64,000 nucleotides of DNA from Fistularia commersonii (GCA_037954325.1 JBBMNZ010000007.1:8975501-9039500); one strand, 5' to 3'. Numbered from the stretch's first letter, positions 46,545 through 57,006 are shown. Notes: generated by a model not told the origin, from the letters alone. Numbers and translations: made by a program.

Positions 46545-49500
46545 GCGCACTCGTGTGTGTACATATCCATTTTGTGGGTTTCTGCAAAACTTGGGCACAG
46601 TTGTAACTTGTGGTTTAGCCTTCATCCTCCCCCTCTGCTTTTTTTCTCTTTTTTGTCATTTCTATACACTCTTGATTCTTCCCAGATGTGTCCTCCCTCT
46701 CTCCCACTCTATATATAGACTCTGTGTAATAAATCCATTTTCCCATTATTTTATCAGCAACATATTTTGAGCGCTCTTCTTTTCTCCCAGATGATAAGAG
46801 ATTGTGACGATATTCATATCCATCCCAAGCTAAATGATGAAATGACCCCCTCCAAAAAGAACAGACTGTCGTCTGGCACACTTTTGAAATAAATTACAGT
46901 TAAAATTAGCCTTGTGTAGTTTCCCGTTTTGTCAAATTACAGCTTTTGACGTTTTGTATTTCAGCCCAACCTAAACACGCGGCTGCAGCAGCAATCTCCA
47001 GCCTGTGTTTGACAGCACGTCATGCAAAGTATTATGCAAAGAGGCTGTGCTTAATGACAGATCGGAGTGGTATTGTTCTGTGTCATTGACGCGTTGAGGG
47101 TTGAAGTGTGGGTTGAGGACGGAGGGAGTGCCCGCCGTGGCGTCCGCCACTAATGCCAGGTTGTCTGTAACCCGGAGCCTCGTCGCACAGACGCGAATCG
47201 ATCTCGGCATTCCATTTTAATTGCCCGGACAGCCGACTCTTAATGTCCTTGATGCGACAAGACAAACTGTCTGTGTGGTCAATTACACTGAGGAAAAAAA
47301 AGCTTAAACCCGGTATTGCATTTGCAACGGATGGTGGATGCAACATGGCCATGTCTTTTCTTTTTCCAGGCAGAACACACAGGTGAAGTGTTGTGTGAAA
47401 GTGCATTATTACCTCAGTGGAACATGAAGACCAACCTCTCCTGTCCTCCGGGATACTGAGGTTTCAACTTAAATCTATTCAAAATCCTGTTTGGATAAAT
47501 TGTCCCGGAGCAGGACTCGTTGAGATGTTGGACACTGGATGGCCTAGATTGACTTTTGAGTAAGAGAGCAGTGCTGCAGCGCTGCGCCCAATTAGCCTGA
47601 AATTTAAAGCAGAACAGGGACAAATCCCAACAACAAAGACCGGGTCTATATTTTAGTGATTTCCAGGCAAAGCAAGTCACGAAAGATGCAGGCTTCTCGG
47701 AAACACTCTACATTGCGTAATTATTATGTTCTGGTTCTGGTCCCCGCCAAAGGGAATACTCCGTTTGGCCATCCTCGCGATGATATTCTCGGCGTTCACA
47801 CTTGTGATGTATCTGACCTGCGCAACGGGACCTCAGGTCCATCCAGAGCCGTCCACATGTTACCTGACTGCAGGAGGCGTCCCCATCCTGAGCCGGCGCT
47901 GAGCCAAATCACTTTTTCACTTAAACAAATTGAAGTGATCTGCAAAATATCAAGGCTTGGTAATTTGATTTATTCTCTTTTGGGAAATTGGGTATTTTGT
48001 GATTCAGTTGTCATCTCCGGGTATCAACATCTGGGTTGGGGAAGAGAGAAGCTGGCAGTTGAAATCCCGAGAATAAAGCCCATGCTGTTTTCTGCATTGA
48101 GACAGTTGCTGGCCGTCCCTGTGGTCTGTGAGACCCACCCCTGCTGATGATTAATGTGAAAGTTCACCCTCTGGGCTCCCGGACCTGGCCCACGATCATT
48201 CTGCTGCACCCATCCCATCTCCGCAAGTCCGTTTTCCAATCCATTTTCCTTTCCTCCCCCCGGTCCCGACCCGGCAACCCATCTTTTTCCCCCGCTGGTC
48301 CTTGTCACCGACCCCTTGTCCACCTCTCGCGGGTTAACCCTCACAGTTTGAGCCCCCTTTTCTCCATTGCAACCCCCAAGGGTAAATTGAAAGGGGATGA
48401 TGAGAGACAAAGGGCGAAGGTGGTTTTGAATGCGTGATTCCTGGCCTGAAAACGAACCCCGGTTTTTGTTGGGCGGTCGGGCGAGGGTAAGACAGGGGCG
48501 GCGTGGGATCTGACAGCTACGCCATTCATCGCCCCCCCTCCCCCGTTTTGTTGATGTGGCTCGCTGGCACCTGCGTCGCCCCCCCTCCTGCGTGGATACG
48601 GGCATGCCCGCTCTTTGGCAGAGGATAATGTCTGGAACAACGTTTGCGACCTAACTCACGACCCGGCCGCTGAGGGGGGTGAGGATTGAGGCAGCGCGCT
48701 TTTATCTGCATGTGCAGTTTGAGAAGATAGCGCCTCTTCGAATCCTGCGGGAGCATCCAGGTCCGCGACGATGAGGTCCTGCTCACTGGAGCGCACCCCG
48801 GTTGTCACTACGACGGAGATATGCATGCCGTTAGGCCGGAGAATGAAACAGAACACTGATAGTACTATGGGAAAAGTTGTTGATGAGCTGTCACCCGGGG
48901 GGGGGTGGAGGGTTTACAGGAACACTGCCAAGTCTGTCCCTCTTTAACCCTCAGGAAGTTTGCAGCCGGTGGTGAAAGAAAGGAAAGACAAAGCAAGGAA
49001 AAAAGAGGCCGTTTGCTAATGTAAGCTCTCGGCACAAACGAAGGAAACTGCCGACCTCACTCCTTGTAGCAGAGGTCCGGCCCATTCACCGGCTGCTCCC
49101 TCCACCCGCCTCCACCCCCAGCTCCTTCTCTGTCCCCCTCTGTTCTTGTGGGGGGGAAGGACTATTTATTTGTGGTGGATGGTTCTGTGGCCTCCAGATG
49201 CTTGACCCAGCAGTCAGGTTGCCTGGTCACATGGATCTACAATCTTTTTTTTTTTCCTGTTTTTAGTTTTTGTGCCTGGGCTTGTTTTGCATCCAAACAA
49301 ACCTTAAAGGGGGGCTGCCGCTTCATTGTCACTTTTGTGCCTGTTGTGTCGTGTCACATTCAGACTTTACAACATGGTTGCGGGGGCGGGCGGGGCGGGG
49401 TGGGGGGTGGGAGGGGTGAAAAGAGACGGGCCTCCGTGTAAAGTCTGGCAGAGTTAAGGGCCTGATTTCGACGTCTTTTTTTTCCCCCAAATCCAGGCAA

Positions 49501-52500
49501 AGATAGATGTATGTGTCGCGCTGGAGAGGGAAAGAAAGGGGTGGGCAGAGGGAGAGTACAGTCACTCGCTCCCTGAAACAGGGCCTCATATTGTAACAGG
49601 CAAGTTAAGCTGCAGGAAGGGTGTAATACACAGTGGAAGAGACACACACGCACACACATACACAGCGCAGACCACATTAAGCAGACTGAGCAAAATAATT
49701 ACCACCTCCAAGCGAGCGCACAGAATCCGACCGACCACTTCAATACACGTCAAGCTGTCATTAGCATGGGGGGGGCGGGTGGCAGAGGTTTAAAAAGGAG
49801 GGCTGCCTTTGGCTTTAGCTTCTTTTCAACATTGAACCTTATCGCTGGTTTTTCAGTGACTAAAACATGACCTCACCTTTTGGAGGGAGCCGAAAGGCCT
49901 CTGCGGTGGGTGCATTTCCTGTTTGTGTGACGGGTCGCCAACCCGCCCTCCTCAGATCCAACGCTCGGTTAGGATTACCGACTCTTTGTTGTGGTGAAAA
50001 GAAAAAGCACAACCGTAAGTTGTGGGCATCTGACCACGTCTAGCCTCCCGCAGCTGCTTTGCCAATGCAGAGAAACCAGGCTCTCCGAACAGGCATAAGG
50101 ACACGAGCACACCTACAAGGTGTAAATGGTTCACAACATATCTTTATTCCCACCCTGTTCTGCTCAATCAATGTGCAGGGGAAACTCTTTGGCATGTTAC
50201 TCGAGTGTTATTAAAGAAAGGGAGGGTTCTGCGCCGGGAGTAAGCTGCTGTCTGTGATTGTCTGTAATCCATATCCGACAGCGGCGGGTTCGGCTGCAGG
50301 CTCACCTGAAAGAGGAGATCTCTTCTCCGTTCGGGAACAAGTCCAGAGCAGATCTGCGGAGGCGTCAGTATGGAGAGTGATACATTTTAATTTGAAAGGG
50401 TTTGTGTGTGCGTGTGTGTGTGAGTGAAAGGGAGAGTATTAACAGCAGTTGCTCCATTTCTGTTGAACATAAACACCTTTTCACCTCATCCCCATCTGCT
50501 CCCCTCTCAGTGTCCACTTAATAATCCTCATTCCCTGCTCTGCTGAGCTCATTGCTAGGTTGTAATAGGTAGTTTAACCTAATTTTTTTCATTTGGGGAT
50601 TTAATACCAAGAAGAAGTATTTGGTTATTTAAAAAAGGCAATAAATGTGAATTATTTATGAAGTAAACAAGACAAAAATATGTTTCAAAACCTCTGGACG
50701 GAGTTAAAATACGCAACAAATGTGTTAACTTTTACTGTTTGACATTAAAAGGACTGGCTTTCTCAATATTGTAAAACTGACTTTATAATAAATTTCAGAG
50801 AATTCATTGAAATTAACCCGTCCCCCTCATGTCTCGCCATCTGCAGGAAGCCCAACGGAGATTATCGCAGCTCTCCAGTATCCAAGGACCAGAGCCGGAG
50901 TCCCATTGAGCACATGGTGGTGCCTGCCGCGCTGGGCGTCCACAGCAACCACCTGTACAGCCACGCCCACCACCGCCATCACCTGGCCAACCTAAGTGTA
51001 CTGGACCAGCCGCTGGCGCTCACCAAAGCCAGCATGGTGGAGTCGGCGCGCAGCAGCATGGCCACGATGGCCTCTGTGCCGCACACTGTCAGTGCCGTGG
51101 AGCGTCAGCAGGTGAGGGCCGTTCATCTCCTCGAACGCGTCAGGAGTTTACATTTCCCTCGCGTTCCCGGTCAACCCATCTGGGTGAAGATACTTAGCTA
51201 ATATAGTGCCAGCTAGCACTGCTAGCCGGCTGTAAATACACTTAATGCAACGGTCAGAGTCAAACACAGCGAGGCAATAAATCAGGACAGAGACAGTGGC
51301 GGCCGTGGGCTTTGCACGGGCGCGGCCGGGACTTACATGGTTAGAGCCGTGAGTTTCCCCTGTCATTAGCAGCACAACTCCCGGCATCCACTCCTCCGTC
51401 GACAGATTCAAGTTGGCCGATGTTCTGAGACATTCGCCGGTGACGTCGGACATTTGTGCCCTTTCTCCAGGGGGAGTGGACCGGGTTAATGTCCCCTCCG
51501 GCTCTTCATTTCGGGTGCATTCCCTATGACGCCTCCGTAACGGTGCACATGGGTTGATCTCATTTGACGAAAGTGCATTTCTCTATGTTTCAGAATCGCC
51601 CGTCGGTGATCACGTGCGCCCCAGCCAACAACCGCAACTGCAACCTGTCCCACTGTCCAGTGTCCCACAGCAACTGTTCAGGTCTCAGCAACAACTACAG
51701 GCGGATCAACAGTGAGTGAACACACACACACACAGACACACACACACACACACACACACTCTTAAGTGTTGAATATGACATTTTTCCAGAATGTCACCAA
51801 CCCAGATTTAATTAAATATAGCAAATAAAAGATTTAAAATGTCACATCACACAAATGCACTGGTGCCACATCCTGGTCTCCACCTTCGGTGTTGGCCGTT
51901 AAACTCAAGTTAAATGAGACTTTTCACCCGTACAGTTTGTCTCACACGCTGCCGTCTTTTATCTCCACTTTAAAAAGTCCCATAAACGTGAGCTTTAATT
52001 GGCCCTCCGTGTTCCGGGGCCTGATAATTACACTGTTCTTTTTTTACGATCCTTCAGGAATCTCCACAAACTCATTTGGTTTAAGAGTGAAGCATAAATC
52101 AGGAATTTAATATAAAACTCTCAGTTAGACGGTGAAGTGGATGCCCCCCCCCCACACACACACACAATATAGACTTTGAAGCTGTAATGTAAGAAATTGC
52201 CCTCTGGAGATTGTTGTTTCTTGTTCTAACCCGAGTGCTTCTTTGTACACCCCCTCTCCCCCACAGCCAACACCGCCTGTGACCCGGTGATCGAGGAGCA
52301 CTTCCGCCGAAGCCTTGGGAAGAACTACAAGCAGCCCGAGCCTGCCGCCACCAACTCCGTGTCCATCACGGGCTCCGTGGACGACCACTTCGCCAAGGCG
52401 CTGGGCGAGACCTGGCTGCAGATCAAAAACAAAGGGAGCCCCTCGTCGTCGAGCAGCAGCCCCAACTCCTCCCCCGACAGTCGCATGAGCAACCACAACC

Positions 52501-52523
52501 ACTCGCCCTCCGTGGTCTCCTGA
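27323..52523 (+). CDS. vgll4: vgll4, vestigial-like 4 transcription cofactor (gene span)
   Basis: VGLL4 is a nuclear cofactor that binds TEAD factors through two short TDU motifs and competes with YAP/TAZ in Hippo signalling. Two alternative first coding exons (27323, 36291) splice in the same phase to four shared exons. Recognisable conserved blocks are HRTGPPPISPTKRKLSG, SRSPIEHMVVP, NRPSVITC and two TDU motifs in the last exon (residues 237-250 and 267-282 of the 314-aa form), then the C-terminal SPSVVS. Fish-type features are an 18-residue serine run in exon 2 and a histidine-rich SHAHHRHH in exon 3. Human VGLL4 is about 290-296 aa, so this copy is slightly longer. Teleosts carry paralogues (vgll4a, vgll4b, vgll4l); the full domain set and synteny exclude nothing finer than vgll4. 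Confidence 0.95.
28298..28327 (+). repeat. Two-copy 15-bp tandem repeat
   Basis: The unit GCTTTCACAAAAGGC occurs twice in direct succession in vgll4 intronic sequence. Confidence 0.8.
29607..29660 (+). repeat. Three-copy tandem repeat, unit about 17 bp
   Basis: The unit CTGCTAAAAGTTCCTYC is repeated three times with one variable base. Confidence 0.85.
30358..30610 (+). repeat. Degraded teleost interspersed repeat
   Basis: Starts 'gtattcatccgtttattatctaaaccatccatcttgtgctcggggttgagg' and contains 'gatcctgtctgtgattggacgagaggcgggttcacctgggcaggtccatcacaggg'. Same family as 1603-1960. Confidence 0.65.
31913..31950. repeat. (CA)n microsatellite
   Basis: About 19 CA units in the vgll4 intron. Confidence 0.9.
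32267..32432. repeat. Two neighbouring (TG)n microsatellites
   Basis: Pure GT runs at 32267-32312 and 32401-32432, separated by about 90 bases of GC-rich sequence, suggesting local duplication or repeated microsatellite birth. Confidence 0.9.
32775..33120 (+). repeat. Near full-length copy of the teleost interspersed repeat
   Basis: Runs from 'gcattcattcactacctacaacggttatcccgcactcagggt' through 'tgtttggactgtgggaggaacatgg' and 'agacatggggagaacatggagactcc' to 'cagccagaaggtccaaccagggcc'. All the ordered family segments are present, so this is one of the better copies in the window. Confidence 0.7.
34621..34673. repeat. (TAA)n trinucleotide microsatellite
   Basis: About 17 uninterrupted ATA/TAA units. 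The poly-Tyr frame on the minus strand is an artefact of this tract. Confidence 0.92.
34690..34860 (-). repeat. Degraded teleost interspersed repeat (minus orientation)
   Basis: Reads 'gtgatgtgtgaatgagag...gccctgcaatagaccggcagtgaaccac...gatgacagctgggccaccgcgaccctgagtgatggataagtgg', the reverse complement of the 5' half of the family. Confidence 0.65.
35357..35540 (+). mobile_element. Non-LTR element tail-like fragment
   Basis: 'gataagatggtatgttattgatcccaatggggaaaaatttgttgtcacagcagcgcaacaat' resembles a very common fish retroelement 3' segment ('ttattgatcccagaggggaaattc...'), followed by AT-rich simple sequence. The assignment is from memory of the motif and is approximate. Confidence 0.45.
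35831..36290 (+). promoter_or_regulatory. vgll4: vgll4 internal promoter and 5' UTR of the MLLTKMDLL form
   Basis: After an AT-rich stretch the sequence turns abruptly CpG-rich. Adjacent ETS-type sites (ACTTCCG 35852-35858; CTTCCGG 35859-35865; another CTTCCG at about 35868) are followed by GC-rich sequence to about 35950 and then an A/T-rich leader up to the ATG at 36291. No TATA box is seen. The layout suggests a second, TATA-less promoter for the alternative first exon. The start site is undetermined. Confidence 0.6.
36291..36372 (+). CDS. vgll4: vgll4 alternative first coding exon (MLLTKMDLL form)
   Basis: Encodes MLLTKMDLLNYQYLDKMNNN followed by IGILCYE plus one base, then a GTAAAA donor at 36373. 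It matches the human isoform I recall beginning MLFMKMDLLNYQYLDKMNNN. Phase 1 joins to GGGAAGCT at 42237 to give CYE-G-EAALRGDP. A second in-frame Met at residue 6 could also serve as start. This form totals 945 coding bases (314 aa). Confidence 0.95.
36373..42236 (+). other. vgll4: vgll4 intron upstream of the first shared exon
   Basis: A 5.9-kb intron. The first few hundred bases remain CpG-containing (to about 36860). It holds a 15-bp-arm perfect hairpin (39937-39971) and a C-run (39295-39310). No coding exon or recognised transposon is seen, unlike the repeat-rich introns upstream. Confidence 0.55.
39937..39971. repeat. Perfect inverted repeat, 15-bp arms, 5-nt loop
   Basis: The left arm TGCACGTATACTGGT (39937-39951) is exactly complementary to the right arm ACCAGTATACGTGCA (39957-39971) around the loop GTACA. 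It would form a stable hairpin in DNA or in vgll4 pre-mRNA. No known function is assigned. Confidence 0.9.
42237..42459 (+). CDS. vgll4: vgll4 shared coding exon 2
   Basis: Encodes (G/R)EAALRGDPRLQSLSL, an 18-serine run, then HRTGPPPISPTKRKLSG and DNEHVAKMSRLFAAQ plus two bases. The acceptor is 'ctcttctccttctcaag' and the donor GTGAGT at 42460, so the apparent TGA just after CTG is intronic. The serine run uses mixed TCC/TCG/TCT/TCA codons. HRTGPPPISP is the block most conserved with mammals in this exon. Confidence 0.94.
44750..44820. repeat. (CA)n microsatellite, two runs
   Basis: A pure CA run at 44750-44790 followed after TCGCATGCACATG by a second shorter run to 44820. Confidence 0.9.
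45431..45517. repeat. Long (GT)n microsatellite
   Basis: About 43 uninterrupted GT units, the longest dinucleotide tract in the window, and likely to be length-polymorphic. Confidence 0.95.
46493..46539. repeat. (GT)n microsatellite
   Basis: About 23 GT units followed by CG/TG alternation, which is potentially Z-DNA-forming sequence. Confidence 0.9.
50847..51111 (+). CDS. vgll4: vgll4 shared coding exon 3
   Basis: Starts with the third base of a split Leu codon, then KPNGDYRSSPVSKDQSRSP and IEHMVVPAALGVHSNHLYS, HAHHRHHLANLSVLDQPLAL, ending VEAQ-type ...SAVERQQ before GTGAGG (51112). The acceptor is 'cgccatctgcag'. DQSRSPIEHMV and DQPLALTK match conserved vertebrate VGLL4 segments. The HAHHRHH histidine cluster is an insertion relative to the human protein as I recall it. 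Confidence 0.93.
51112..51593 (+). other. vgll4: vgll4 intron
   Basis: A 482-base intron with GTGAGG donor and a 'ctctatgtttcag' acceptor. No repeat or nested gene is seen; it is locally CpG-containing (51290-51480). Confidence 0.75.
51594..51711 (+). CDS. vgll4: vgll4 shared coding exon 4
   Basis: Encodes NRPSVITCAPANNRNCNLSH and CPVSHSNCSGLSNNYRRIN plus one base, followed by GTGAGT at 51712. The segment NRPSVITC...NCNLSHCP is nearly invariant in vertebrate VGLL4 proteins. Several cysteines and asparagines suggest an unstructured or metal-sensitive region, but no domain is defined here. Confidence 0.94.
51712..52266 (+). other. vgll4: vgll4 last intron
   Basis: A 555-base intron. An interrupted (CA)n begins only eight bases after the donor GT (51720-51759), and a C-run plus CA tract (52144-52167) lies about 100 bases before the acceptor 'cccctctcccccacag'. 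Confidence 0.8.
52267..52523 (+). CDS. vgll4: vgll4 terminal coding exon with two TDU motifs
   Basis: Encodes TDU motif 1 (VIEEHFRRSLGKNY) and TDU motif 2 (SVDDHFAKALGETWLQI), each with the conserved V/I-(D/E)-x-H-F-x-x-x-L-G core that contacts TEAD. A serine/proline-rich tail follows, ending SNHNHSPSVVS and TGA at 52521-52523. The C-terminus matches mammalian VGLL4. Both motifs are intact, so TEAD binding is expected. Confidence 0.96.
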
Positions 52524-54703
52524 AGCGGCCACGCATACCAGAGGGATGTTTCCCCGCTTCCCCCGCCACATCCGCCCCTCCGTCGTCACGGCTCCACCCT
52601 CGTCCCTGTCACTCCGGTCTGCCCTGAAAAGGAACTCTGGCCTGCTGTTCTGCAAAATAAAACACACACAAAAACCCCCGACACCTTGGACCCCTGCTCT
52701 GGTAGTGGATCAATCAATCAAGCAATAACAGAGGGGTTGTCTCGTTCTCTGCCAGATGAGTCAGTCGTATCACGAGATTTGAACTCCGGGGAGCCGCTCA
52801 TCTGCACGTCGAGCTTGCAGCGTCTGTAGTAATATGTACATAAAGAGAGGAGAGGCGGCGTTTTGACACATTTTCTTTTCTTTAACCGTAGTTTTTGTGT
52901 TCTGCTTCTGCAATACAGGATGCCCGGCAAGGAGAAAACAAAAGTGGGAGTGATTTGAGAGAGGGAAAGAAAAGGAAAAAAAAAACACTGCGAGGAGGAG
53001 GGGGGATAAACAAAGTCACCAGAAAACACCTGACAGAGCTACCAAAGAGACCTCAGACGTTGAGGTGTCACACCCCCACCCCGGGAACCACAACCCCCCG
53101 CGTTCGCATTTCAGAGAAACTACAACAAACAAAATGTGATCAGATGGCACATGTACCCGGGTGTCATGTGACCTTCTTAGACAGAAGCCTGCAAATTTAC
53201 ATCATCTTGAATACACACATATATAAAGACATAGCAGTATCTAGAGAATCAACAACTCCCTTGTCACTCTTAGATGTTTGGTTTTGGCATTTAAAGAAAA
53301 AAAAAAAGTTCAGACTTAAAGGATATATGCGAATCATGCCAAAGCATCACCCCTCCTCCCCCCAGTGCAGGCCCTGGCCAGCCGCGGTGGCGTCACCAGC
53401 CGCCAGGGTCGACCGTGGTGCGTTCAAGGCCGGGCTTTGATCCGTTTCACAGGGCGAGGCTTCTGACAGTAATGAAATGCTGCGTGTCATTATTGCGGTC
53501 GGGGAAGAAACGATGATTCCTTGACAGCGGGCGAGAAGATCATACGATCCCTTCAAATACACCTTTGTTTTTCGTAACTCTTTGAACACAGGTGTGTTGT
53601 TGCATTATATCCGCCCCCACCCATGTCCCCTCCCCGTTCACTGTGGTTTGGAGATTTCTACAGTTTGAATGGTAAACTAATGCTTTTACAGATGCATGTT
53701 TTTTTTTTTTCTTTTTCTTGTTTCTTTTTCTTTTTTGTTGTTGTTTTTGTTCTTTAATAGCTGGTATCTATTAGTGTTTTAAGCATTTCAACCTTAACTA
53801 CTATTATCCTTTTCAATCAGACGTTAGTTGTTACTTAGTTCGTTTTCGGTAACAGACATAGACACTATACACTCACTGCTGGGTCAGTCGTACTCCATTA
53901 TTAATATTGTTATCGTGATTATTACACTTTAGTGTCTCTGCTTTCCATTAATACCCCGTAGGGTAACACACGTTGCTATGCCCCTTTGCCCAATGCTGCT
54001 GTAACGGAGCGGCGGCCCTTCACGGTGTGGAGCTGCTGCTCGGGTGCAGCTTGGAGGCGTCAGTCTGTCGGCGGTCGACGCACCTGCGCAGCGAGCGGGG
54101 CCTTGTTTCCCCAGAGAGGCGTCTTTTCCGCAGGTGCCGATCTTCTTTGTTTCCGCGACTCCGTTGCAGAGACAGGGCAGCCGTCACGCTTTTTGGAAAA
54201 CAAGGTAGAGCCTTGAAGGAGGAGCTTGTGACGGAGGCGCATCGGCACCCAGTGGGTGTGCACGTGTCTCGCCGCGGCAGCCAAGACTTAATTGGTGCCT
54301 CCGAAGCCAACAAGTACATTTAAATGCTGGCGTTGCAACAGAAGATGTGGCTGATAATTGGCATAAATGATTTAGTTAAATCAGAACTGCAGCGTGGTTG
54401 CGGTTTAGTGCGCCCACGTTTGTACCTCAGTACTTCGTCTCAACAACGTTGTCTAGTTACTGCAGTGAGGCAAAGTGGTGACGGTGGTTGTGAGATACGT
54501 AGAACAGTAGGAGAGCCGGCGCTGAGGCGTCACACATTCCTCCTGTAGGGAACCTTGTGCAGGACTCAACCGGTGACTCCGTATCTGCAGACAGAGCTAT
54601 TACCCGGCCGGGATCTGCTGTCCCACTGTTGCCCTGCTGACCAGCATACTGGCCTTCAAGCAGCATCACCTTCCAGGATAGCGCGAGGGGAGAAATGAGT
54701 GCC

Positions 54704-54723
54704 GGGGGGGGGGGGGGGGGGGG
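54704..54723 (+). repeat. poly-G run
   Basis: Twenty consecutive G in the presumed vgll4 3' UTR. It could form a quadruplex in RNA, or reflect assembly uncertainty in length. Confidence 0.85.
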
Positions 54724-56064
54724 TTTGAGGCTTGGAGGCTCACCCCTTAGCAGAAGTACACAGTGAACGGCCTTATTTAGTTTACACACACTAGAGATTT
54801 CTGACTGGGACGCCACCTCAGCATCCTAGAACGTCCACACATTCCACACGTTACAGAACCAGAACAGATGCGAAAGGGGAAAAGTGGGAATCAGCCATAG
54901 TGAAACATCTCCGACACGGAGGGGCCCGAGTGGGATCGTTTGGCGGCGGGGGAAGGGGGCTCTGGGGGCCACCCTCCAGGAGCTGAGCTCCTGAGAGCCA
55001 CGGCCTGCGAGCCACCAGACCTGACGGCCACAAGTCCGCGGATCCATTTGATTTGGACAAAGTTGGCAAAATGCTGGAAGCCAGGAGAGAAAGGGATTTG
55101 GTGTCCAGGACTTTATTTTTTCTTTCTTCTTTTTTTATGTTTTCTCTCATTATCCTTTCACTACCACCCAGTAGTTAGAGGGCTCTTTCTGCTTCAGCAC
55201 ACACTCCCTACGCAGTGTAGGAAAATCACTTAATAAGAAAAAATACTTTTTTATAATAGGTAACTATAAGACCATCATTACGCTGTGCGTAACGAATGTA
55301 CAGAGAAAAAAAAATCGTAGGTATTTTTTTGAAGAACAATTTGTTAATGATATGTAGCTATTTAATTGTTTTCCCTGTCCTTATATTGTAATCATTGCAT
55401 TTTCTTTTTTGTAAACAAAAAAAAGTTGATCTTTTTTGTTTATAGTTTGTCTTGTTAGAGTAAAGGTTCAAGTGCAGGAACACAGTAAATGTATGAAACC
55501 ACACAAAAAAAGCCACTGTTCTGTCGGTGACAATCGCTACTTCTGACTTCTATGACTCGGGGGATCACGTGACCGGGCCGAAGTTTAACGAGTCTCTCCG
55601 GTTTTTGCCGAGCCTGACTCGGAACATTAGCCCGCTGTGCTAGCACAAGCCCGCCGCATTTTTTTTCAACCCGAAAGCTCCCCGTTGAAAGCGTATCGCT
55701 GGAGTAGATACTTGTTGTTTGTTTGTTTTTTTGTTAAAACTATATCTTATAAATCGGCAAACAAGTGACCCGTCGGATTAACTTCGGCCATCCAGCGACG
55801 GGCGAGAACATCCGGGGATTTGGAAAGCGAAGCGCGGCAGACGCCATTTTGTGTCAAACCGAGTGAATTTGGTTCCCCGCCCCGGACCGCATTCCCCCCC
55901 TTTTTTTTTTGAAGTGGAAGTAGCGTGTACTTAGTGGTAGTAATACTTTGAACTGTAATGAAAAAAATGTATCAAGAAAACAGTCAATTTGTGGCTCTGT
56001 GTCTCCAGCTAAAAAGGTTTTGGCAGGCCACCTTTTTTTTTGTACGTAAGTAGCCTTCATGAAC

Positions 56065-56070
56065 AATAAA
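56065..56070 (+). terminator. vgll4: Candidate vgll4 polyadenylation signal
   Basis: AATAAA within 'catgaacaataaagtgcttttaaacc', with GT-rich sequence about 25-50 bases downstream, the usual arrangement of a cleavage site. Confidence 0.6.
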
Positions 56071-56630
56071 GTGCTTTTAAACCACCGTCTGTCTCGCTGC
56101 CTCGGTGTTTGTGGTTGTGCAATGGCAGCCAGTGTGGGGGTGGAAAAATGTTTTCTCCCTATTTTTTTCGGGGTCAAATTGAATTTAGATAGAGATAACC
56201 AGTGTGGAGGGGAGGCGTGTAGAGTCATGAGGCAATTACACAAAACACCAGATGGGGAGAGACAGTAAAACATTAAACTGCATTTCTCTTAAATACTTGC
56301 GAACCTACTGGAGTATTAAGTCACTCCCAGTAAAAACACAAAAAAGTACAAATTCAATCTCAACTGAGTAAACACCGATAGTAGTTGAAGAGACAGAAAT
56401 AATAATACTAGCATCTGCGTGAAATCGATCCATGGAGGTCTGCTTGTCCTCCCAACGTGAGGCCGCGGGTGGTCGCCAGCAGGCCGGGGGTCCTGTTGGC
56501 CAAGCGGCTCTTTATCTGCCTGGAAACACGAAAGCGTGAACACGCGAACACGCAAACTGGACACGGTGAGTCACCAGCCGTGTGTGTGTTTCATTTTACT
56601 ATTCGGCTCGCTTCTGCCATTTTCTAAAAG

Positions 56631-57006
56631 TGAGTGAGAGGCTAATGCTAGGGGGCTTACGCGAGTAAGCTAACAAGTGGGAAGAGGTGTTGGCTATTTC
56701 GACCAAATAAATGAAAAACCGTACATTGGCTGTCCAAATGAAACAATATGTATTTTACCACAGAGGAGCTTCTCATTGACAGTGTGAATTTTGAAAACTG
56801 ACTGACCAAAAACCATCAAAGTGAGTGAGACCCTAATACTAGGGGGCTAATGGTAGCAAGCTAACCAGTGGGACGAGGTGTTGGCTATTTCGACCACATA
56901 AATGGAAAACCGTACATTGGCTGTCCAAACGAAACAATATGTATTTTCCCACAGATGAGCTTCTCATTGACAGTGTGAATCTTGAAAACTGAATAACCAA
57001 AAACCA
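56631..57006. repeat. Tandem duplication, unit 191 bp, two copies
   Basis: Copy 1 (56631-56821) and copy 2 (56822 to about 57006) share long identical runs such as 'gaggtgttggctatttcgacca' and 'accgtacattggctgtccaaa', and the same ends, with roughly 90 percent identity by eye. The duplication lies between the convergent vgll4 and atg7 ends. Confidence 0.92.

Larger units (their letters stand above)
42460..50846 (+). other. vgll4: vgll4 intron, 8.4 kb
   Basis: A CA tract at 42501-42516 lies 41 bases downstream of the donor. The intron also holds CA/TG repeats at 44750-44790, 45431-45517 (the longest in the window) and 46493-46539. An open frame at 47656-48147 (163 aa) has no family resemblance and no splice logic. 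No exon is recognised. Confidence 0.5.
52524..56090 (+). other. vgll4: vgll4 3' UTR (probable, about 3.5 kb)
   Basis: Non-coding sequence after the stop, to a strong AATAAA at 56065-56070 followed by the GT-rich 'ctgtctcgctgcctcggtgtttgtggttgtg'. An earlier AATAAA (about 52654-52659) could give a short form. The tract includes a T-rich stretch (53699-53755), a 20-base poly-G run (54704-54723) and an AT-rich block (55225-55450). The open frames here are short and in GC-rich patches. The length fits the long 3' UTRs of vertebrate VGLL4, but the end site is inferred. Confidence 0.6.

Noticed and set aside
47656..48147. 163-codon plus-strand open frame in a vgll4 intron
   Set aside because: No recognised family, no splice-site support and ordinary composition; it is compatible with chance in a non-repetitive intron.
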